A stretch of 5,653 bases of DNA, from positions 1-5,653 of the forward strand of contig JAKQSH010000351.1 in assembly GCA_029570245.1 (NCBI GenBank), in the 5' to 3' direction. Shown here in pieces: positions 1 through 4,340 of the stretch. Made by a program: the position numbers and the translations under genes. The stretch comes from Deltaproteobacteria bacterium (GTDB taxonomy: Bacteria > Myxococcota_A > SURF-8). The notes below the pieces were generated by a model that was not told where the DNA came from, searched no databases, and worked only from the letters and a program-made list of their open reading frames with translations. How positions within the stretch are numbered: position 1 is the first letter of the stretch; every line of letters starts with the position of its first letter.

Positions 1-586
1 CGAAAGTATCCTTGCCGAACTTTGTTTCAAGTGCGGCGGAAACATGCGGTCCCAGACCGGCAAGAACCGAACGGTAAACAAAACGGCCTTCCGAACCGGT
101 TACGGTGACTTCGTTTACTTCAAGATCGGCAGCCTTGAAAATGTCTTTGATCTTGGCTTCATCGACTTTTTCGTTGACCGTGAATTCAACCTTATCGCCG
201 CCGGACTCGGAATGGAAGAAACGCCTGAAACCCTTGTCTTCGAATTCATTTTTGAGACCTGTTTCAAGAGCGGTCTTTCGTTCTGGCGTAACATACGAAA
301 TACGTGCCAATTTGAGCAGGAACTCGTTCTTGCTGGCGGCTCCGAAGCTCTGAACCTCGCTTTTTATGCCGGGCATCGAGTCCAGCGCCGCGCGGATGTC
401 GGATATGCCGACTGTGTTTTTGAATTTGACCTGGATTTCCGTACCACCGGCGAAGTCGATGCCGTAGTTGAGGCCCATGATCAAGGTTACGATCCAGGAA
501 AGAAGAACCAGAATGCCGGAGCCCAGCAGGAACTTCGGAGCATTTGGAATAAAACCGATATTTGTGTCGTGTCTGATGAATTCCAT
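1..586 (-). CDS. secF: Protein translocase subunit SecF (3' end cut off by window edge)
   Basis: SecF is an inner-membrane RND-type subunit. With SecD it uses the proton motive force to complete Sec-dependent export on the periplasmic side of SecYEG. The frame opens with ATG at 586 and stays open to base 1, giving 195 residues. Visible parts are a cytoplasmic N-terminus, a first membrane segment at about residues 17-38, the signature motif GIDFAGG at 42-48 directly after it, and then the start of the periplasmic P1 domain. The second membrane segment and the conserved C-terminal transmembrane block lie beyond the window. The start is supported by AAGGGG eight bases upstream, overlapping the secD stop. 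The P1 domain already runs about 150 residues past GIDFAGG without reaching the next membrane segment, longer than in E. coli SecF, where that distance is about 80-90 residues. The identity is secure from the motif, the topology and the position after secD. Confidence 0.95.
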   Translation of the reverse strand, partial: MEFIRHDTNIGFIPNAPKFLLGSGILVLLSWIVTLIMGLNYGIDFAGGTEIQVKFKNTVGISDIRAALDSMPGIKSEVQSFGAASKNEFLLKLARISYVTPERKTALETGLKNEFEDKGFRRFFHSESGGDKVEFTVNEKVDEAKIKDIFKAADLEVNEVTVTGSEGRFVYRSVLAGLGPHVSAALETKFGKDTF

Positions 587-594
587 TTTAACAG

Positions 595-600
595 CCCCTT
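595..600 (-). promoter_or_regulatory. Ribosome binding site of secF, overlapping the secD stop
   Basis: On the minus strand AAGGGG lies 8 bases before the secF ATG, and its two A residues are part of the secD TAA stop codon (601-599). Ribosomes ending secD translation would sit on this site. This suggests translational coupling and matched synthesis of the SecD and SecF partners, which is an inference from layout only. Confidence 0.7.
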
Positions 601-2359
601 ATACGCTCAGGGTTTCAGACTTGAAGCGGCTGGTGATCCAGTCGAAAACAACGCGAGTGCAGAACAGTGCGGTGAACATCGAGCATACGATACCGATAAT
701 CAGCGTTACGGCAAAGCCTTTGACTGGGCCGGTGCCGTAGCTCCACAGAATGAAGCCTGCCAGAACGGTAGTGATGTTGGAGTCGAAAATCGTCCAAAAT
801 GCTCTGGCGTAACCGGCTTCGATGGCCGCCTTGGCCGTTTTGCCGATGCGCAGTTCTTCTCTGATGCGTTCGTAGATAATGACGTTTGCGTCAACCGCCA
901 TACCGATTGTAAGAACGATACCGGCCAAGCCCGGCAGCGTAAGTGTTGCTTTGAACGCAGACATTATGGACAACATGAAAAGCACGTTGAATATCAGTGC
1001 GAAGTCTGCAACAAGACCGGACACTTTGTAGTATATGACCATGAAGATAACTACAAGAGCCATACCTACGATGAGTGAAATAAGTCCGCTGTTGATTGAG
1101 TCCTGGCCGAGGGTCGGGCCGACAGTACGCGTTTCCTCGAAACGTACCGGGGCGGGCAGGGCGCCTGCGCGCAGTACGATTGAGAGGTCTTCGGCCTCTT
1201 TCATAAGTTCACTGTACGATTTGAGAGAATTGAGAGTAATCATCGCTCTTCCGCCGGAAATCCTGGACTGAATGACCGGAGCGGATTTGACGCGATTATC
1301 GAGCACTATCGCCATTCTGTCGTGAATGTGATCACCGGTTACCTGAGCAAAAGTTTTGGCTCCGGTGCGGTCGAAGTTCATCGAAACGTAAGGACGGTTT
1401 TTCTGCTGGTCGATGCTTACGCGGGCGTCGGTGATGGTGTCGCCGGTGAGCATTACTTTGCGGAACAGGTTGTAGCTGCGGACGCGGGTCTGATTTTTGT
1501 TCGCGTCTTCATATTCTTCGAAAAGAATCTCATGCTCGGCGTCTATCTTGTCTTTGAGAAATTCCTTTATTGCGGCAATGTTTTTTCCGTCGGGGTCTTT
1601 TACCGCCGAAATATAAGGTGATCTTCTAAGCTGACCGTTTTTGTCTTTCTGGGATTCCCAGCTCATTTCCCAGCCTTCCGGGAACTGACCTTCGTATTTC
1701 GACAGGGCCTTGTAATCTTCGTCCACAATCTTGAATTCCAGCTGAGCGGTCTGACCGATCATTTTGCGGGCGCGCTCAACATCTTCGATACCCGGAATCT
1801 GGATGAGAATGGAAGTGTCGCCCTGCTTGGCAACCAGAGCTTCGCGAACCGCCATTTCGTCGATACGGTTACGCAGAGTCTCTATTGCCTGCAGAACTGC
1901 GGATTTTTTACGATGGTCGGAGAAATCTTCTCTTATTTCAAAAAGAAGCTCGTTGTCTTTTACATTGCCATCTTCGACAATCTGCATGTTACCGAGAAAC
2001 TCTACAAGCTGCTTGCGCGAGCTTTCCATCTTTTCCGGAGTTTCGAAGCCGACGATCAGACGCGGTTCACCTTCGACGGAACGGATGTTCTGGCAGGCGA
2101 GGTCTTCATCGTCGCAGTAGCGGCTGACATCTTCTGTCAGGCGGTCTACGTAATCTACTACCGCTTTTTCGACTTCCACACCCAGAACCAGATGAACGCC
2201 GCCCTGAAGGTCCAGACCGAGGCTCAATTCCGAGTCGATGATGTCGTTGTACCAATCGGGTACCTTGTCTTTACCGACCAGAGTCGGAATGAGGTACAGG
2301 ATGGCAAGAACAACCAGAACTGCGATCAGGCTTGTTTTCCACCACCAGATTTTTTCCAT
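599..2359 (-). CDS. secD: Protein translocase subunit SecD
   Basis: Complete 586-residue SecD, close to the 615 residues of the E. coli protein. It partners SecF and YajC at SecYEG and uses proton flow to drive periplasmic domain motions that pull the emerging preprotein. An N-terminal membrane segment lies at about residues 8-28, followed by the SecD motif GLDLQGG at 48-54. The large periplasmic region spans about 55-415 and includes LRNRIDE at 162-168, LTGDTITDARV at 304-314 and LRAGALPAPV at 396-405. Then come VGPTLGQDSI at 413-422 and five more membrane segments from about 422 to 575. The stretch GMAVDANVIIYERIREEL (486-503) carries Asp490, which aligns with the proton-pathway Asp of this family (Asp340 in Thermus SecDF). 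The ATG start has AAGGTAGG five bases upstream. secD follows yajC by 67 bases and precedes secF by 12 bases. Confidence 0.98.
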   Translation of the reverse strand: MEKIWWWKTSLIAVLVVLAILYLIPTLVGKDKVPDWYNDIIDSELSLGLDLQGGVHLVLGVEVEKAVVDYVDRLTEDVSRYCDDEDLACQNIRSVEGEPRLIVGFETPEKMESSRKQLVEFLGNMQIVEDGNVKDNELLFEIREDFSDHRKKSAVLQAIETLRNRIDEMAVREALVAKQGDTSILIQIPGIEDVERARKMIGQTAQLEFKIVDEDYKALSKYEGQFPEGWEMSWESQKDKNGQLRRSPYISAVKDPDGKNIAAIKEFLKDKIDAEHEILFEEYEDANKNQTRVRSYNLFRKVMLTGDTITDARVSIDQQKNRPYVSMNFDRTGAKTFAQVTGDHIHDRMAIVLDNRVKSAPVIQSRISGGRAMITLNSLKSYSELMKEAEDLSIVLRAGALPAPVRFEETRTVGPTLGQDSINSGLISLIVGMALVVIFMVIYYKVSGLVADFALIFNVLFMLSIMSAFKATLTLPGLAGIVLTIGMAVDANVIIYERIREELRIGKTAKAAIEAGYARAFWTIFDSNITTVLAGFILWSYGTGPVKGFAVTLIIGIVCSMFTALFCTRVVFDWITSRFKSETLSV

Positions 2360-2364
2360 TACAA

Positions 2365-2372
2365 CCTACCTT
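2365..2372 (-). promoter_or_regulatory. Ribosome binding site of secD
   Basis: AAGGTAGG on the minus strand, five bases before the secD ATG at 2359. It fixes the secD start. The site lies inside a 7-codon mini-ORF (2359-2382) whose TAA stop shares its last A with the secD ATG. Confidence 0.65.
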
Positions 2373-2426
2373 TTGCTTTCATTTAATGCGAATGCTTGGG
2401 TTAGAAATACAAAAAAGGATAAAATT

Positions 2427-2771
2427 CTACTTTTTCTCTTTGTCCTTCTGCGCTTCTTCTTCCTTCAGAGCGGCAATCTGGCTGCGCTGAATGCGTACGC
2501 GTACATTGGGAGCTATTTCCAGTGTCGCGACAGTATCGGTCAGTCCGACGATTTTTCCGTAAATGCCGCCGGAAGTGATTACTTCCTGTTCGCGCTGCAG
2601 GCTGCTGAGCATGTTCTGATGGGCTTTCTGACGTTTCTGCTGCGGACGGATGAGCAGGAGATAGAAAATCAGAATGATAATGCCGACCTGAAGCAGCAGT
2701 TCCCACATTCCCATGCCTTTCTGCTGCTCGGCCTGTGTAACGATGATATTGCTTATTGTTGTCCAGGGCAC
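2427..2771 (-). CDS. yajC: Sec translocon accessory protein YajC
   Basis: YajC is a small single-span inner-membrane protein that co-purifies with SecDF and SecYEG and is usually encoded just upstream of secD, as here. The 114-residue product has a short N-terminal tail, one membrane segment at about residues 23-41 and the hallmark IRPQQKR at 41-47. The conserved SGGIYGKI lies at 67-74, with a small beta-rich cytoplasmic domain ending near 100 and a charged Lys/Glu-rich C-terminus. The start chosen is GTG at 2771, preceded by GGAGG with a 6-base gap. Later ATG codons at residues 20 and 22 would give a shorter protein still containing the membrane span, but only AAAGG precedes them. A candidate promoter and a hairpin leader lie upstream, so yajC is probably the first gene of the yajC-secD-secF unit. 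Confidence 0.96.
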   Translation of the reverse strand: MPWTTISNIIVTQAEQQKGMGMWELLLQVGIIILIFYLLLIRPQQKRQKAHQNMLSSLQREQEVITSGGIYGKIVGLTDTVATLEIAPNVRVRIQRSQIAALKEEEAQKDKEKK

Positions 2772-2777
2772 ACTTAA

Positions 2778-2782
2778 CCTCC
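2778..2782 (-). promoter_or_regulatory. Ribosome binding site deciding the GTG start of yajC
   Basis: A perfect GGAGG on the minus strand ends 6 bases before the GTG at 2771. It is the best Shine-Dalgarno match near the gene and is why the GTG start is preferred over the internal ATG codons at residues 20 and 22. Confidence 0.7.
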
Positions 2783-2805
2783 AGAATTTACTGGGTTTAT
2801 ATTGT

Positions 2806-2824
2806 CCGCACGCTAAGCGCGCGG
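2806..2824 (-). promoter_or_regulatory. GC-rich hairpin in the yajC leader
   Basis: On the minus strand CCGCGCGC (2824-2817) pairs with GCGTGCGG (2813-2806) around a TTA loop. This gives an 8-base-pair stem with seven Watson-Crick pairs and one G-U pair. It lies between two Shine-Dalgarno-like sequences (AGGAGGG at 2835-2829 and GGAGG at 2782-2778). No T-run follows, so it does not look like an intrinsic terminator. A role in transcript stability or translation control is possible but unproven. Confidence 0.5.
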
Positions 2825-2851
2825 AAATCCCTCCTATTAAAAGGCTGAATA

Positions 2852-2880
2852 CTTCTATCAGAAAGAGCCGGAACGGTCAA
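2852..2880 (-). promoter_or_regulatory. Candidate sigma70-type promoter for yajC-secD-secF
   Basis: On the minus strand TTGACC (2880-2875) is followed by a 17-base spacer and TAGAAG (2857-2852). A TG dinucleotide one base before the -10 makes it an extended -10 element. The -35 matches consensus at five of six bases and the -10 at four of six. Transcription would start near 2845, giving a leader of about 75 bases before yajC that contains the hairpin. The call rests on sequence match and position only. Confidence 0.5.
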
Positions 2881-2884
2881 TTAA

Positions 2885-2899
2885 TTCCTTATAAAGGAA
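2885..2899. repeat. Short perfect inverted repeat upstream of the yajC promoter
   Basis: TTCCTT (2885-2890) and AAGGAA (2894-2899) are perfect inverted arms around ATA. The repeat ends five bases upstream of the candidate -35 box. It could be a small operator, a weak transcript-end hairpin for the lipoprotein gene, or chance: the stem is only six pairs, AT-rich and lacks a following T-run. The rest of the 228-base gap between yajC and the lipoprotein gene shows no gene. Confidence 0.25.
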
Positions 2900-2999
2900 G
2901 GCATTTTATGCTTCAGCAACTCTGATGTGTCAGGCAAATGTCGGTTCATCTGTAACATAATGGTTTAACTGAATTTTATCGCATTGTTGAACTTGTTTT

Positions 3000-3824
3000 T
3001 CAGCGGGCGCAGGGGCCGCATTTCTGCGGAATGAATTCGGCGGAGTTCGGATAAATTGTGACGAGCTGACGGTTGGGCAGGTTTTTGTCCTGTTTGCAGA
3101 CAACCACCATGTCGTAATCATATGTTTTCATGCGGCTGCGGAAATTACGCACGATTTCAGGCTTGCCTGGGTCGCGACAGACCCAGGTGTAAGCTTCCCA
3201 TCCCAGAATCATCAATTCTTCAAGGCTCTGATCCTTATCCCAGCCGCCGACCATTTTGCAGTCGTCGGGGTTGCCGTCCACTATTCGGTACTGCAACAGT
3301 GTCGCTTCGCGTTTCTGGCGATTTACGGCACTCAGGTCGCGGACAAAACACAGCACGCCGTCATTCACCAGTTTTTCGTAACGCGGCCCCCAGTGCAATC
3401 CGCCGGAGCCGATCATGGACCACTTGATGCGTGAGGCCGGGTTGTGATAGAAGTCGCCGCATACTATGTGCCTGAAAGGCGCAGCCGGTTGCGGCTCACT
3501 CCAGGGTATCCAGAAACGGTCTTTTAGCACGCGGTTTTCGAGCTGCTGCCATTCGGGGAAACTCTCATCCATTATCTCTTTGAATTTTTCGGATTCAAAC
3601 AGCAGGTTGATAAGCTCATAAAAACCGGCGGGGTCTTTCGAATCGTTTTCCAGGTCTCCGTTGTCCAGACGCCCGCAGATTTCGAACGCTTTCTGCTCAA
3701 GCGGAGTGAAGACTTTTGCACTGTCATGTTTTTCAGATTCGCTGTGCTCGCACGAACAGAAAAACAACATCAATACGACAGAAATAAAAGCCATAAATTC
3801 GAATTTGCCGGAAAATGCGTTCAT
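3000..3824 (-). CDS. Predicted lipoprotein of unknown function, Cys- and Trp-rich
   Basis: I do not recognise a family for this 274-residue protein. The N-terminus has a Lys, a hydrophobic stretch at about residues 9-23 and then FFCSC. Cys25, with Ser before it, is the likely lipidated residue, although Phe at -3 is an atypical lipobox. The mature part is predicted to be soluble, with no further membrane segment. A charged, helix-prone region at about 40-100 precedes a Trp- and Gly-containing region (for example GGLHWGPRYE 141-150, GGWDKD 193-198, GWEAYTWVC 208-216). Beyond Cys25, eight Cys occur (50, 122, 159, 189, 216, 243, 269, 272), the last two in a C-terminal CGPC. The ATG at 3824 has only a weak GGTG site; Met11 would still leave a signal peptide. 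It is flanked by an 85-base gap upstream and 228 bases downstream, so it is probably transcribed alone. It is real by signal peptide, length and composition; its function is unknown. Confidence 0.8.
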   Translation of the reverse strand: MNAFSGKFEFMAFISVVLMLFFCSCEHSESEKHDSAKVFTPLEQKAFEICGRLDNGDLENDSKDPAGFYELINLLFESEKFKEIMDESFPEWQQLENRVLKDRFWIPWSEPQPAAPFRHIVCGDFYHNPASRIKWSMIGSGGLHWGPRYEKLVNDGVLCFVRDLSAVNRQKREATLLQYRIVDGNPDDCKMVGGWDKDQSLEELMILGWEAYTWVCRDPGKPEIVRNFRSRMKTYDYDMVVVCKQDKNLPNRQLVTIYPNSAEFIPQKCGPCAR

Positions 3825-3876
3825 GTAAACACCAGAAAATAAAAACAGGATGTCCTTCCCCCTTGAGGCAGAATTA

Positions 3877-3904
3877 TTTATACATCAGTTACTGCGATAT
3901 GCAA
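3877..3904 (-). promoter_or_regulatory. Candidate promoter for the lipoprotein gene
   Basis: On the minus strand TTGCAT (3904-3899), a 16-base spacer and TATAAA (3882-3877) lie in the gap after the mutase small subunit. The -10 matches consensus at five of six bases and the -35 at three of six. It would allow the lipoprotein gene to be expressed separately from the mutase genes. No convincing terminator separates them, so read-through is also possible. Confidence 0.35.
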
Positions 3905-3909
3905 GATAA

Positions 3910-4329
3910 TCAGACTCCGGCGGCCTGAAATTTCTTTTCGCAGGCGTCGCGTATGAAAGCGACTATATCTCCGGTGTCGGTTCCAGGCGGGAACAGCGCC
4001 GCGGCTCCGGCTTCTTTCAGCATCGGAATGTCGCCATCTGGAATTATTCCTCCGCCAACAACAATTATGTCTTCTGCCCCTTTCTGTCGCAGAAGCTCAG
4101 TCACTTTGGGCAGCAGAAAGCGGTGCGCGCCGGACATCATGGACAGCCCCACAACGTCAACGTCTTCCTGAATAGCGGTATTGACGATCATTTCCGGCGT
4201 CTGGTGCAGGCCGGTGTAAATTACTTCAAAACCGGCGTCGCGCAAGGCACGCGCCACCACTTTTGCGCCTCTGTCATGTCCGTCCAGTCCGGGTTTTGCG
4301 ACAAGAATTCTGATTTTCCGTGTACTCAT
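3910..4329 (-). CDS. B12-binding (small) subunit of a methylmalonyl-CoA-mutase-family enzyme
   Basis: Complete 139-residue cobalamin-binding domain encoded as a separate protein, as in split acyl-CoA mutases; in fused mutases it is the C-terminal domain. It holds adenosylcobalamin against the substrate barrel of the large subunit in the cytoplasm. The base-off/His-on motif DxHxxG is present as Asp16-Gly-His18-Asp-Arg-Gly21, where His18 ligates cobalt. Lys12 matches the Lys that accompanies this motif (Lys604 in P. shermanii). TGLHQTPEMIV lies at 39-49, GLSMMSGAH at 61-69 (Met where the usual SxL has Leu) and GGGIIPDGDI at 92-101, completing a Rossmann-like fold. ATG at 4329 is preceded by GAGGTG. 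The large-subunit stop lies 11 bases upstream, so the two are co-transcribed and probably coupled. The domain alone cannot tell methylmalonyl- from isobutyryl- or hydroxyisobutyryl-CoA mutase. Confidence 0.95.
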   Translation of the reverse strand: MSTRKIRILVAKPGLDGHDRGAKVVARALRDAGFEVIYTGLHQTPEMIVNTAIQEDVDVVGLSMMSGAHRFLLPKVTELLRQKGAEDIIVVGGGIIPDGDIPMLKEAGAAALFPPGTDTGDIVAFIRDACEKKFQAAGV

Positions 4330-4333
4330 TTTT

Positions 4334-4339
4334 CACCTC
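4334..4339 (-). promoter_or_regulatory. Ribosome binding site of the mutase B12-binding subunit
   Basis: GAGGTG on the minus strand, four bases before the ATG at 4329, in the 11-base gap after the large-subunit TGA (4343-4341). It supports this start and close translational linkage of the two subunits. Confidence 0.65.
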
Positions 4340-4340
4340 G

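Noticed and set aside
44..1078. A 344-codon open frame on the plus strand, opposite secF and secD
   Set aside because: It lies wholly antisense to two clearly conserved genes, has no domain I can recognise and no good ribosome site. It is a by-product of codon use in secD/secF.
2401..2426. T-rich stretch after the yajC stop as a terminator splitting yajC from secD
   Set aside because: There is a run of six T on the minus strand but no GC-rich stem before it. yajC, secD and secF are normally co-transcribed.
2238..2777. A 179-codon open frame on the plus strand across the secD start and yajC
   Set aside because: It is antisense to yajC and the secD N-terminus, which match their families throughout; the translated product looks like a low-quality shadow.
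2930..3121. A 63-codon minus-strand frame overlapping the 3' end of the lipoprotein gene
   Set aside because: It overlaps the lipoprotein gene in another frame, has no recognisable features and no supporting ribosome site.
3841..3867. Possible intrinsic terminator between the mutase small subunit and the lipoprotein gene (AGGACATCCT followed by T-rich sequence)
   Set aside because: A T-rich run is present on the minus strand, but the stem would have only three or four pairs with a tight loop, too weak to call a terminator.
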